64,000 bases of DNA from Vibrio diazotrophicus. Lineage in GTDB: Bacteria > Pseudomonadota > Gammaproteobacteria > Enterobacterales > Vibrionaceae. Below, one piece after another: positions 1-8,713 of the stretch. The stretch spans positions 1 to 64,000 of the forward strand of contig NZ_CP151842.1 of assembly GCF_038452265.1 (NCBI RefSeq), in the 5' to 3' direction. Position numbers and translations under genes: made by a program. The notes below the pieces were generated by a model that worked only from the letters and a program-made list of their open reading frames with translations, was not told where the DNA came from and made no database searches. How positions within the stretch are numbered: the first letter of the stretch is position 1; each line of letters starts with the position of its first letter.

Positions 1-1404
1 GTGTCATCTTCGCTTTGGTTGCAATGTTTGCAACAGCTTCAAGAAGAATTACCAGCCGCAGAATTCAGCATGTGGGTTCGTCCGCTACAAGCGGAGCTCA
101 ATGATAATACTCTCACTTTGTTTGCCCCTAACCGTTTTGTGCTTGATTGGGTTCGCGATAAGTACATCAACAACATTAACTTATTGTTGAGAGAGTATTG
201 CGGCAACGATGTACCAAGCCTGCGTTTTGAAGTGGGTAGTAAACCTGTAGCGGCTGTGAAGCCAGCGCCAAAGCGCTCTGCTGCAGACGTGGCAGCAGAA
301 TCATCTGCGCCAGCTCAACTAGCTCAGCGTCGTCCTGTTCATAAAACATGGGATGATGAATCCGTTGAAGCGGATATTACTTATCGTTCTAACGTCAACC
401 CTAAGCATAAGTTCAATAACTTCGTTGAAGGTAAATCGAACCAGTTAGGTTTGGCTGCTGCTCGTCAGGTGGCGGACAATCCGGGTGCTGCGTATAACCC
501 TTTATTCTTATACGGCGGCACGGGCTTAGGTAAAACCCACCTTTTACACGCTGTGGGTAATGCGATTGTCGATAACAAACCGAATGCTAAAGTGGTTTAC
601 ATGCACTCTGAGCGTTTCGTTCAGGACATGGTTAAAGCACTGCAAAATAACGCGATTGAAGAATTTAAACGTTACTACCGTAGTGTTGATGCGTTATTGA
701 TCGATGATATTCAATTCTTTGCCAATAAAGAGCGCTCTCAAGAAGAGTTCTTCCATACTTTCAACGCTTTGTTGGAAGGTAACCAGCAAATCATCTTAAC
801 TTCTGACCGTTATCCTAAAGAGATAAATGGCGTAGAAGATCGCCTTAAATCTCGCTTCGGCTGGGGTTTGACGGTGGCGATTGAACCACCAGAGCTAGAA
901 ACTCGCGTGGCGATTTTGATGAAGAAAGCGGAAGATCACCAAATTCATCTGCCAGATGAAGTGGCGTTCTTTATTGCGAAACGTCTGCGTTCAAACGTTC
1001 GTGAGTTGGAAGGTGCACTTAACCGTGTTATCGCCAATGCGAACTTTACCGGTCGTCCGATTACCATTGATTTTGTTCGTGAAGCGCTGCGTGACTTATT
1101 AGCTCTGCAAGAAAAGCTGGTCACCATTGATAATATTCAAAAGACAGTCGCAGAGTACTACAAAATTAAAATGGCGGATTTACTTTCAAAACGCCGTTCA
1201 CGTTCTGTTGCGCGTCCTCGTCAATTAGCAATGGCGCTAGCGAAAGAACTCACCAACCACAGCTTACCAGAAATTGGTGATGCTTTTGGTGGTCGCGACC
1301 ATACCACTGTGCTTCACGCATGTCGTAAAATCGAGCAACTGCGCGAAGAGAGCCACGACATAAAAGAAGACTATTCGAATTTGATTCGCACGCTTTCATC
1401 ATAA
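1..1404 (+). CDS. dnaA: Chromosomal replication initiator DnaA
   Basis: DnaA is the AAA+ ATPase that binds DnaA boxes at oriC, melts the origin and loads DnaB. The 467-residue protein is full length for the gamma family. It has an N-terminal DnaB-interaction domain (about 1-85), a variable linker, Walker A GGTGLGKT near residue 172, Walker B LLIDDIQF near 233, and the C-terminal DNA-binding signature GGRDHTTVLHACRKI near 433. The GTG at base 1 is the usual start for this gene, so it is complete, but its promoter lies outside the window. dnaN follows after 60 bp and is probably co-transcribed. Confidence 0.98.
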   Translation: MSSSLWLQCLQQLQEELPAAEFSMWVRPLQAELNDNTLTLFAPNRFVLDWVRDKYINNINLLLREYCGNDVPSLRFEVGSKPVAAVKPAPKRSAADVAAESSAPAQLAQRRPVHKTWDDESVEADITYRSNVNPKHKFNNFVEGKSNQLGLAAARQVADNPGAAYNPLFLYGGTGLGKTHLLHAVGNAIVDNKPNAKVVYMHSERFVQDMVKALQNNAIEEFKRYYRSVDALLIDDIQFFANKERSQEEFFHTFNALLEGNQQIILTSDRYPKEINGVEDRLKSRFGWGLTVAIEPPELETRVAILMKKAEDHQIHLPDEVAFFIAKRLRSNVRELEGALNRVIANANFTGRPITIDFVREALRDLLALQEKLVTIDNIQKTVAEYYKIKMADLLSKRRSRSVARPRQLAMALAKELTNHSLPEIGDAFGGRDHTTVLHACRKIEQLREESHDIKEDYSNLIRTLSS

Positions 1405-1464
1405 TTGCGCTATAGTTTGCGCTGATTTTGCGTCGTTAATCCGTCTATCGTTTAAGAGCACACT

Positions 1465-2565
1465 ATGAAATTTACTATCGAACGTAGCCACTTCATTAAA
1501 CCTCTACAACAAGTTTCCGGCACTTTAGGTGGCCGAGCGTCACTGCCTATATTAGGTAATTTGCTGATTAAAGTTGAAGACAATCAATTGTCGATGACGG
1601 CAACGGATTTAGAAGTTGAACTGATCAGCCGAGTGACGTTGGAAGGGGATTTTGAAGCAGGCAGCATTACCGTTCCGGCGCGTAAATTTCTCGATATTTG
1701 CCGAGGTCTTCCTGACTCAGCGGTAATCACTGTGCTGTTAGAAGGTGATCGCATTCAAGTTCGTTCTGGGCGAAGCCGATTCTCATTAGCGACTCTGCCA
1801 GCGAACGACTTCCCAAATATCGAAGATTGGCAAAGTGAAGTTGAAATTTCACTCACTCAGGCAGAGCTTCGTGGTTTGATAGAGAAAACGCAATTTTCGA
1901 TGGCAAACCAAGACGTGCGTTACTACCTAAACGGTATGCTGTTTGAAATTGATGGCAGCACGCTTCGTTCAGTGGCAACTGATGGTCACCGTATGGCGGT
2001 TTCTCAAACCGAATTAGGTGCAGATTTTGCTCATAAGCAAATCATCCTACCGCGTAAAGGTGTATTGGAATTAGTGAAGCTGCTGGATGCTCCAGAGCAA
2101 TCTGTGGTACTGCAAATTGGTAGCTCAAATCTGCGTGCAGATGTGAACAATTTTGTTTTCACTTCTAAGCTGGTTGATGGTCGTTTCCCTGATTATCGAC
2201 GCGTAATGCCGCAAAGTACCAACAAAGTATTGCTTGCTAACTGTGATGAGTTGCGTCAGTGTTTTTCACGCGCTGCGATTTTATCGAATGAAAAATTCCG
2301 TGGTGTGCGAGTGAATCTTGATGAAAACGAAATGCGCATTACAGCAAACAACCCAGAACAGGAAGAAGCGGAAGAGGTGTTAGATGTTACCTTCGAAGGA
2401 GACGCCATTGAGATCGGCTTCAACGTAAGCTATATCCTCGATGTGTTGAATACCCTTCGTTGTGATAACGTACGTATCTCTATGTCAGATGCTAATGCCA
2501 GTGCGCTGGTGGAAAATGCGGAAGATGACAGCGCGATGTACGTCGTGATGCCAATTCGCCTGTAA
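1465..2565 (+). CDS. dnaN: DNA polymerase III beta subunit (sliding clamp)
   Basis: The beta clamp encircles DNA and tethers Pol III and many other repair and replication proteins. At 366 residues it has exactly the Escherichia coli family length and begins MKFTIERSHFIKPLQQVSG. It carries the threefold clamp repeat and the conserved C-terminal end VMPIRL that forms part of the peptide-binding pocket. It lies second in the dnaA-dnaN-recF-gyrB cluster, and recF follows after only 20 bp, which points to one operon. Confidence 0.98.
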   Translation: MKFTIERSHFIKPLQQVSGTLGGRASLPILGNLLIKVEDNQLSMTATDLEVELISRVTLEGDFEAGSITVPARKFLDICRGLPDSAVITVLLEGDRIQVRSGRSRFSLATLPANDFPNIEDWQSEVEISLTQAELRGLIEKTQFSMANQDVRYYLNGMLFEIDGSTLRSVATDGHRMAVSQTELGADFAHKQIILPRKGVLELVKLLDAPEQSVVLQIGSSNLRADVNNFVFTSKLVDGRFPDYRRVMPQSTNKVLLANCDELRQCFSRAAILSNEKFRGVRVNLDENEMRITANNPEQEEAEEVLDVTFEGDAIEIGFNVSYILDVLNTLRCDNVRISMSDANASALVENAEDDSAMYVVMPIRL

Positions 2566-2585
2566 CCAAGAGTTAACTTCGCGCT

Positions 2586-3665
2586 ATGCCGCTAACCCGT
2601 CTGGTTATTCAGCAATTTCGTAATATTAGAGCCTGTGATATTTCATTATCATCAGGCTTTAACTTTCTTATTGGTGTCAACGGAAGTGGCAAAACCAGCG
2701 TCTTAGAAGCAATTTATCTGCTTGGGCATGGGCGCTCTTTTAAAAGTTCGCTCACGGGTCGAGTGATTCAAAATGAGTGCTCTGAACTGTTTGTTCACGG
2801 GCGTTTTTTGACATCGGATCAATTTGAGTTACCGATTGGTATTAATAAGCAGCGCGACGGTTCAACTGAGGTTAAAATAGGCGGTCAATCTGGGCAAAAA
2901 TTGGCACAGTTGGCACAAGTTTTACCATTGCAGTTGATTCATCCTGAAGGCTTTGATTTATTAACGGATGGACCGAAACAGCGTCGATCATTTATTGATT
3001 GGGGTGTGTTTCATTCTGAACCTGCATTCTATGATGCATGGGGAAGATTTAAGCGTTTAAGTAAACAGCGTAATGCATTACTCAAAACAGCAACCAGCTA
3101 TCGTGAGCTGAGTTATTGGGATCAAGAATTGGCCTTGTTGGCTGAAAATATTGACCAATGGCGCAGAACTTACGTCGAACAAATGAAAGTTGTCGCAGAA
3201 GAGTTATGCCGCACGTTTTTACCCGAGTTTGATATTGCGGTAAAGTACTACCGCGGTTGGGATAAAGAGACCCCATACCAGCAGATATTAGAAAAGAACT
3301 TCGAACGCGATCAACAGCTTGGCTACACCTTCAGTGGCCCAAATAAAGCTGATTTGAAGATAAAAGTTAACGGTACTCCGGTGGAAGATGTGCTTTCACG
3401 GGGGCAACTGAAATTAATGGTGTGTGCACTACGTGTCGCACAGGGCCAACACTTAACTGAGTTGACCGGGAAGCAATGCATCTACTTAATTGATGATTTT
3501 GCTTCCGAACTCGATAGCCAGCGTCGTAAGCGTCTTGCAGACTGCTTGAAGGCGACGCAGGCTCAAGTTTTTGTAAGTTCTATTACACAAAGCCAAGTTG
3601 CCGACATGGTCGAGCCAAACAGCAAGATGTTTCATGTGGAACATGGCACAATAGAGCAAGGATAA
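2586..3665 (+). CDS. recF: DNA replication and repair protein RecF
   Basis: RecF is an SMC-like ATPase that works with RecO and RecR to load RecA at gaps covered by SSB. The 359 residues match the family. The Walker A motif GVNGSGKTSVLEAI lies near residue 30, the ABC signature LSRGQLKLM near 270, and Walker B YLIDDFASELD near 300. It is packed between dnaN (20 bp) and gyrB (19 bp), the classical order near the origin. No ribosome binding site stronger than average is visible, which fits the low expression typical of recF. Confidence 0.97.
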   Translation: MPLTRLVIQQFRNIRACDISLSSGFNFLIGVNGSGKTSVLEAIYLLGHGRSFKSSLTGRVIQNECSELFVHGRFLTSDQFELPIGINKQRDGSTEVKIGGQSGQKLAQLAQVLPLQLIHPEGFDLLTDGPKQRRSFIDWGVFHSEPAFYDAWGRFKRLSKQRNALLKTATSYRELSYWDQELALLAENIDQWRRTYVEQMKVVAEELCRTFLPEFDIAVKYYRGWDKETPYQQILEKNFERDQQLGYTFSGPNKADLKIKVNGTPVEDVLSRGQLKLMVCALRVAQGQHLTELTGKQCIYLIDDFASELDSQRRKRLADCLKATQAQVFVSSITQSQVADMVEPNSKMFHVEHGTIEQG

Positions 3666-3684
3666 TTTAGTCAGAGAGTAACTC

Positions 3685-6102
3685 ATGTCGAATAATTACG
3701 ATTCATCGAGTATTAAGGTACTAAAGGGTCTGGACGCAGTACGTAAACGTCCAGGTATGTACATCGGGGACACTGATGATGGCACCGGTCTACACCACAT
3801 GGTTTTTGAGGTGGTGGATAACTCAATAGATGAAGCGTTAGCAGGTCACTGTAAAGACATCATCGTTACTATTCACGAAGATAACTCAGTATCGGTTAGC
3901 GATGACGGCCGTGGTATCCCAACTGAACTGCACGAAGAAGAAAATGTTTCTGCGGCAGAAGTTATCATGACAGTACTGCACGCTGGTGGTAAGTTCGATG
4001 ATAACTCTTACAAAGTATCAGGTGGTCTGCATGGCGTAGGTGTGTCAGTGGTTAACGCACTATCAGAAAAAGTGCTTCTGACTATTTACCGCGGTGGTCA
4101 CATCCATACTCAAACCTATCGCCATGGTGTGCCTCAAGCGCCACTAAGCGTTGTTGGTGATACTGAAAAAACAGGTACAACGGTTCGTTTCTGGCCAAGT
4201 GCTGACACCTTTACCAATATCGAATTCCATTACGATATTCTTGCTAAACGTCTACGTGAGCTTTCATTCCTAAACTCAGGCGTATCAATCAAACTGATTG
4301 ATGAGCGTGAAGAAGATAAACAAGACCACTTTATGTATGAAGGTGGTATCCAAGCGTTTGTTACTCACCTTAACCGCAACAAAACTCCGATTCATGAGAA
4401 AGTGTTCCACTTTAACTCAGAACGTGAAGACGGTATTAGCGTTGAAGTAGCGATGCAGTGGAACGACGGTTTCCAAGAAGGTATTTACTGCTTTACCAAC
4501 AACATCCCACAGCGTGATGGTGGTACTCACTTAGCCGGTTTCCGTGCAGCGTTAACTCGTACGTTAAACACCTACATGGATAAAGAAGGCTACAGCAAGA
4601 AAGCCAAAACAGCGACATCTGGTGACGATGCGCGTGAAGGTTTGACTGCAGTTGTCTCGGTTAAAGTTCCGGATCCAAAATTCTCAAGCCAAACCAAAGA
4701 CAAACTGGTTTCTTCTGAAGTGAAATCTGCAGTTGAATCTGCAATGGGCGAGAAACTTAACGAGTTCCTAGCTGAGCATCCTTCTGAAGCAAAAATGGTG
4801 TGTAGCAAAATTATCGATGCGGCACGTGCACGTGAAGCAGCGCGTAAAGCTCGTGAGATGACTCGTCGTAAAGGCGCGTTGGACCTTGCTGGTCTTCCAG
4901 GTAAACTTGCTGACTGTCAGGAAAAAGATCCTGCACTGTCTGAACTGTACATAGTGGAGGGTGACTCTGCTGGCGGTTCAGCTAAGCAGGGACGTAACCG
5001 AAAGAACCAAGCAATTCTTCCGCTGAAAGGTAAGATTCTAAACGTTGAAAAAGCACGTTTTGATAAAATGCTTTCTTCTCAGGAAGTGGCAACACTGATT
5101 ACTGCATTAGGTTGTGGTATCGGTCGCGATGAATACAACCCAGATAAACTGCGCTACCACAACATCATCATCATGACCGATGCGGACGTCGATGGTTCGC
5201 ACATTCGTACGCTACTGTTGACCTTCTTCTACCGTCAAATGCCTGAGCTTATTGAGCGTGGCTACATCTACATTGCACAGCCACCGCTTTACAAAGTGAA
5301 GAAAGGTAAACAAGAGCAATACATCAAAGATGAAGAAGCTATGGAACAATACCAAGTTTCTCTCGCGTTAGATGGCGCAGCACTGCATGTCAATGCGGAT
5401 GCTCCGGCATTGGCTGGTGCTCCACTTGAGCAGCTTGTACACCAGTACAATGCTGCGGTTAAGCTAGTTGGTCGTATGAGTCGTCGTTACCCATACGCGA
5501 TGGTTCAGGAATTCATGTATGTGCCTCGATTGACTGCTGAACAATGCCAAGATCAGGCGGCAGTAGATGCTTGGACGGCAGTTTTAGTTGATCAGCTTAA
5601 CGCAAAAGAGTCTGGTGCGAGCCAATACAGTTACCAAGTAGAACACAATGCAGAGCAAAATGTTTATGCGCCTAAGATTGTCGTTCGTACTCATGGTGTG
5701 ACTTACGAATACTTGATCAGTGTAGACCTGCTTAACTCAAGAGAGTACAGCAAGCTGGCTGACGCTTCAGAAGCACTACGTGGCTTGATTGAAGAGGGTG
5801 CATTTATCAAACGTGGTGAACGTACTCAACCAGTAGATAGCTTTGCTTCTGCGCTTGATTGGTTAATTAAAGAGTCTCGTCGTGGTCTTTCTTTACAACG
5901 ATACAAAGGTCTTGGTGAGATGAACCCTGATCAGCTTTGGGAAACCACGATGGACCCAGAAACTCGTCGTATGATGCAAGTAACCATTGAAGATGCGGTT
6001 GGTGCTGATGAGCTGTTTACTACGCTAATGGGTGACCAAGTTGAACCTCGTCGTGCGTTTATTGAAAACAACGCACTGAAAGTAGCTAACTTAGACGTGT
6101 AG
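3685..6102 (+). CDS. gyrB: DNA gyrase subunit B
   Basis: GyrB is the ATPase and TOPRIM subunit of gyrase, which introduces negative supercoils. The 805-residue length is that of the long gammaproteobacterial form, with the extra insert in the C-terminal half. Visible motifs are the GHKL ATP site (DNSIDEA near residue 46, DDGRGIP near 73, GGLHGVGVSVVNAL near 114), the TOPRIM glutamate EGDSAGGSAKQG near 424, the Mg-binding TDADVDGSHI near 500, and the C-terminal QRYKGLGEMNPDQLWETT. It closes the operon and is followed by a strong terminator. Confidence 0.98.
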   Translation: MSNNYDSSSIKVLKGLDAVRKRPGMYIGDTDDGTGLHHMVFEVVDNSIDEALAGHCKDIIVTIHEDNSVSVSDDGRGIPTELHEEENVSAAEVIMTVLHAGGKFDDNSYKVSGGLHGVGVSVVNALSEKVLLTIYRGGHIHTQTYRHGVPQAPLSVVGDTEKTGTTVRFWPSADTFTNIEFHYDILAKRLRELSFLNSGVSIKLIDEREEDKQDHFMYEGGIQAFVTHLNRNKTPIHEKVFHFNSEREDGISVEVAMQWNDGFQEGIYCFTNNIPQRDGGTHLAGFRAALTRTLNTYMDKEGYSKKAKTATSGDDAREGLTAVVSVKVPDPKFSSQTKDKLVSSEVKSAVESAMGEKLNEFLAEHPSEAKMVCSKIIDAARAREAARKAREMTRRKGALDLAGLPGKLADCQEKDPALSELYIVEGDSAGGSAKQGRNRKNQAILPLKGKILNVEKARFDKMLSSQEVATLITALGCGIGRDEYNPDKLRYHNIIIMTDADVDGSHIRTLLLTFFYRQMPELIERGYIYIAQPPLYKVKKGKQEQYIKDEEAMEQYQVSLALDGAALHVNADAPALAGAPLEQLVHQYNAAVKLVGRMSRRYPYAMVQEFMYVPRLTAEQCQDQAAVDAWTAVLVDQLNAKESGASQYSYQVEHNAEQNVYAPKIVVRTHGVTYEYLISVDLLNSREYSKLADASEALRGLIEEGAFIKRGERTQPVDSFASALDWLIKESRRGLSLQRYKGLGEMNPDQLWETTMDPETRRMMQVTIEDAVGADELFTTLMGDQVEPRRAFIENNALKVANLDV

Positions 6103-6140
6103 TTAGCTTGGACGTATAGTCTGAGTTATTCGAAATAGTA

Positions 6141-6170
6141 AAAGGCGCACTTTAAAGTGCGCCTTTTTTA
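6141..6170. terminator. Rho-independent terminator after gyrB
   Basis: The arms AAAGGCGCAC and GTGCGCCTTT form a near-perfect stem followed by a T-run. The flanking A and T runs make it work in both directions, so it can serve gyrB and the convergent acyl-CoA ligase gene. Confidence 0.9.
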
Positions 6171-6190
6171 TGCTTGCCGTATTACTTTAG

Positions 6191-7768
6191 CTATTGAGCA
6201 TTACGTAGCTCTCGACGCAGTACTTTGCCAACCGCTGATTTTGGTAGTTGCTCATGGAAAGTAATTCGTTTTGGTACTTTGTAGTTAGTGAGGTGCTGGC
6301 GACAGAAGTGGATGACATCACCCTCGTCTAATGGCTCTAGTGTTGCGACATGAGCATGTACTAACTCGCCAGTGTGTTCGTCATGATCGCCGACAACCGC
6401 AGCTTCAAAGATGTGCTGGTGGCTACATAGAATATCTTCTACTTCGTTTGGATAAACATTGAAGCCAGAGACGATAATCATATCTTTCAATCGATCCACA
6501 ATTTGCACTTGGCCGTCAGTTTTAATCAAGCCGACATCACCCGTTTTAAAGAAGCCATTAATAATCGAGTTGTTGGTTTCATCTGGTCGTTGCCAGTAGC
6601 CCGGCATGACCTGTGGCCCTTTCACCACCAATTCTCCAACTTCTCCTTGCGCGAGAGGTTGATTATTGATGTCCCAAACTTGGACTTCGGTTTCAAGTAG
6701 TGGAATACCGACACAACCAACTTGTTCTTTACCAAATTCGTTAAGGGTAATCACTGGTGACGTTTCAGATAATCCCCAACCTTCCGTGATGGTGCACCCT
6801 GTTGTTTGGTACCAGACATGAAACGCTTTGCTGGTCAGCATAGAACCGCCGGAAACCGTGACTTTCAGGTGACTGAAATCGACAGATGAAATCTCTGGAT
6901 GCTGGCAGAGCCCCATAAACAGCGTATTGATGCCGGATAAGCCAGAGAAGCGAACGTTTTTCAACGTATTAACGAAACCATCCATATCACGTGGATTAGG
7001 GATGAGAATATTTTGAACCCCAACGCTGAACAGGCTGATCATATTCACGGTAAACGCGTAGATGTGATAAAGCGGTAGCGGGCAAACAAAGCTGTCTTCA
7101 CCTTCAATCATCTTCTGTGTGAGACGAATGTTCATCTGAGCTGCATTGGTCATAAGGTTGCTATGTGTCAGGCAAGCTCCTTTAGATACACCTGTTGTGC
7201 CACCCGTGTACTGAATAACGGCAATATCATCTGCAATTGCACTGTTTTCGTCGACGACAGGTAGGTGTTTACCTGCGGATATGGCGCTATTAAAGTCGCT
7301 ATAAGTGCCGCGATCTTGTTCTTGTTGGGTTAGCAGATCTGGTGCGGCAGTAACGATCACATGCTTGATATTCAGCTCAGATTCTATTGCTTGGTATTTT
7401 GGTACTAAGTCTTCCAGAATGATCAGTGCTTTTGCGCCGGAATCACTAAACTGATGTTTCATCTCTCTAGAGGTGTAGAGAGGATTGGTATTCACAATAA
7501 TCAGCCCTGCCCGCAGTGCGGCATAAGCGGCAATAGGGTACTGAGTTAAGTTCGGTAGCTGAATTGCGATTCGGTCACCCGCTTCTAGTCCGCATTCATG
7601 GCGCAACCACTGTGATAAGTAGCGTGATTTTTGCTCAATATCCTCATAAGTCAATGTTTGACCTAAACAATGAAACGCAGGCTTATCGCTATAGCGAGAA
7701 AATCCATCTTCAAGTAATTGTGCTAGGTTATTGAATTTATTTGTGTAGTGGTAAGCATCTTTAATCAT
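6191..7768 (-). CDS. Long-chain fatty acid--CoA ligase (FadD-like AMP-binding enzyme)
   Basis: This is an ANL-superfamily adenylating enzyme of 525 residues. The AMP-binding P-loop YTGGTTGVSKGA lies near residue 196, the A5 motif GWGLSETSP near 330, the A7 aspartate region KTGDVG near 415, and the hinge DRLKDMIIVSGFNVYPNEVED near 428 carries the FACS signature. It probably activates long- or medium-chain fatty acids with ATP and CoA at the inner membrane face. It is somewhat shorter than E. coli FadD (561 residues) and Vibrio genomes hold several paralogues, so I give no symbol. It is transcribed alone. Confidence 0.88.
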   Translation of the reverse strand: MIKDAYHYTNKFNNLAQLLEDGFSRYSDKPAFHCLGQTLTYEDIEQKSRYLSQWLRHECGLEAGDRIAIQLPNLTQYPIAAYAALRAGLIIVNTNPLYTSREMKHQFSDSGAKALIILEDLVPKYQAIESELNIKHVIVTAAPDLLTQQEQDRGTYSDFNSAISAGKHLPVVDENSAIADDIAVIQYTGGTTGVSKGACLTHSNLMTNAAQMNIRLTQKMIEGEDSFVCPLPLYHIYAFTVNMISLFSVGVQNILIPNPRDMDGFVNTLKNVRFSGLSGINTLFMGLCQHPEISSVDFSHLKVTVSGGSMLTSKAFHVWYQTTGCTITEGWGLSETSPVITLNEFGKEQVGCVGIPLLETEVQVWDINNQPLAQGEVGELVVKGPQVMPGYWQRPDETNNSIINGFFKTGDVGLIKTDGQVQIVDRLKDMIIVSGFNVYPNEVEDILCSHQHIFEAAVVGDHDEHTGELVHAHVATLEPLDEGDVIHFCRQHLTNYKVPKRITFHEQLPKSAVGKVLRRELRNAQ

Positions 7769-8079
7769 GTTCTATTCATTCCTTTTATGCATGACGGCAG
7801 ATACGGTGTAGGAGGTCTATCTTGGTTTAGCACCGTCATCAGGCTTATTAGATATGCAATTGTGGGAGAATGATGACTCAATACTCTTTTAACATTGCAT
7901 TAACAATAAGCGAGTCTAACTGACCCATTTTTTTTGGCTATAGTCCTGAACGGTATATTGTGCGGATTGGCACTAATTTGTGATAGGCATCCAATACTCT
8001 TGATACTTTTATCATTTTTTATGCAATCAGATGCCAGACGAGTTGCCTCTATAAAAAACAAAAATTTTTTTAAGGGAGA
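7769..8079. other. Intergenic region, no gene seen
   Basis: This AT-rich stretch lies between the divergent acyl-CoA ligase and ibpA genes. It must hold the ligase promoter, but I could not assign -35 and -10 boxes with confidence and saw no clear FadR or CRP site. No ORF or strong hairpin was found. Confidence 0.5.
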
Positions 8080-8107
8080 CTTGAAAGAGTAAAAGGTGGC
8101 CTTATAT
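8080..8107 (+). promoter_or_regulatory. Sigma-32 heat-shock promoter of ibpA
   Basis: The -35 box CTTGAAA is at 8080-8086. After a 13 bp spacer comes CCTTATAT at 8100-8107, which matches the sigma-32 -10 consensus CCCCATNT at six of eight positions. Transcription would start near 8114, giving a leader of about 125 nt before ibpA. Heat-shock control of ibpA is established in E. coli; its use here is inferred from the sequence match. Confidence 0.8.
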
Positions 8108-8113
8108 CTATTT

Positions 8114-8241
8114 ACGAAGCAGGAAATGCCGCAGCTGGTGGGTTTCCACTGACTCGTCCAAAAGGAGAGTCCGCTTCATTATTTAGCATCTAATCAATGC
8201 ATCATTTAAAAATATTGCTTCACAGAAGGATACTTATTATG
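8114..8241 (+). ncRNA. ROSE-like RNA thermometer in the ibpA leader
   Basis: The leader folds into successive hairpins: 8137-8150 (GGTGG arm), 8151-8171 (arms GACTC and GAGTC, loop AAAA), and a last hairpin in which TTGCTT at 8215-8220 faces the Shine-Dalgarno AAGGA at 8226-8230. The U-U/C-GCU element paired with AGGA across a G-G mismatch is the hallmark of ROSE thermometers upstream of small heat-shock genes. Heating would melt this weak pairing and expose the ribosome binding site. Confidence 0.72.
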
Positions 8242-8673
8242 AGAACTGTAGATTTTACTCCTCTATACCGCAACGCAATTGGTTTTGATCGTCTTCTTAA
8301 TATGATGGAAGCGAACGCAGCAAAAAATAGCCAAGGCGGTTTTCCTCCATACAACATCGAGCAGCAAGAAGAGAACAAGTTCCGCATTACCATGGCGGTG
8401 GCTGGATTTGCTGACGAAGAGCTAGATATCACTCAACAAGAAAACACCTTGATTGTTCGTGGTGAGCGTAAACCAACAGAAGAAAAAAAATACGTTTATC
8501 AGGGCATTGCCGAGCGTGATTTCGAGCGTAAGTTCCAATTAGCTGACTACGTAAAAGTGATTGGTGCCAATATGGAGAATGGTTTGCTACACATTGATTT
8601 GGAACGTGAAATTCCAGAAGTGATGCAACCACGAAAAATAGCCATTAACGGCAAGCACTTACTAGAGAATTAA
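8239..8673 (+). CDS. ibpA: Small heat-shock protein IbpA (Hsp20)
   Basis: This is an ATP-independent holdase that binds unfolding proteins and hands them to DnaK and ClpB. The ATG at 8239 gives 144 residues starting MRTVDFTPLYRNAIGFDRLL, typical of IbpA, with AAGGA 8 nt upstream. An in-frame ATG at 8197 lacks a comparable site and lies inside the predicted thermometer. The alpha-crystallin domain spans about 38-125, with IAERDFERKFQL and the conserved FADEELDI region. The C-terminal I-X-I anchor is IAI. The gene is a single transcription unit, with a sigma-32 promoter before it and a terminator after. Confidence 0.95.
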   Translation: MRTVDFTPLYRNAIGFDRLLNMMEANAAKNSQGGFPPYNIEQQEENKFRITMAVAGFADEELDITQQENTLIVRGERKPTEEKKYVYQGIAERDFERKFQLADYVKVIGANMENGLLHIDLEREIPEVMQPRKIAINGKHLLEN

Positions 8674-8681
8674 TATGAAAG

Positions 8682-8706
8682 AGCCCGCGAAAGCGGGCTT
8701 TTTTGT
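8682..8706 (+). terminator. Rho-independent terminator after ibpA
   Basis: The stem AGCCCGC/GCGGGCT with loop GAAA is followed by six T residues. It lies between ibpA and the convergent avtA stop codon. Confidence 0.92.
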
Positions 8707-8713
8707 GTCTGTT

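Noticed and set aside
1..1464. Origin of replication in the window
   Set aside because: No cluster of DnaA boxes or AT-rich unwinding element was seen; oriC would lie upstream of base 1 or elsewhere on the chromosome.
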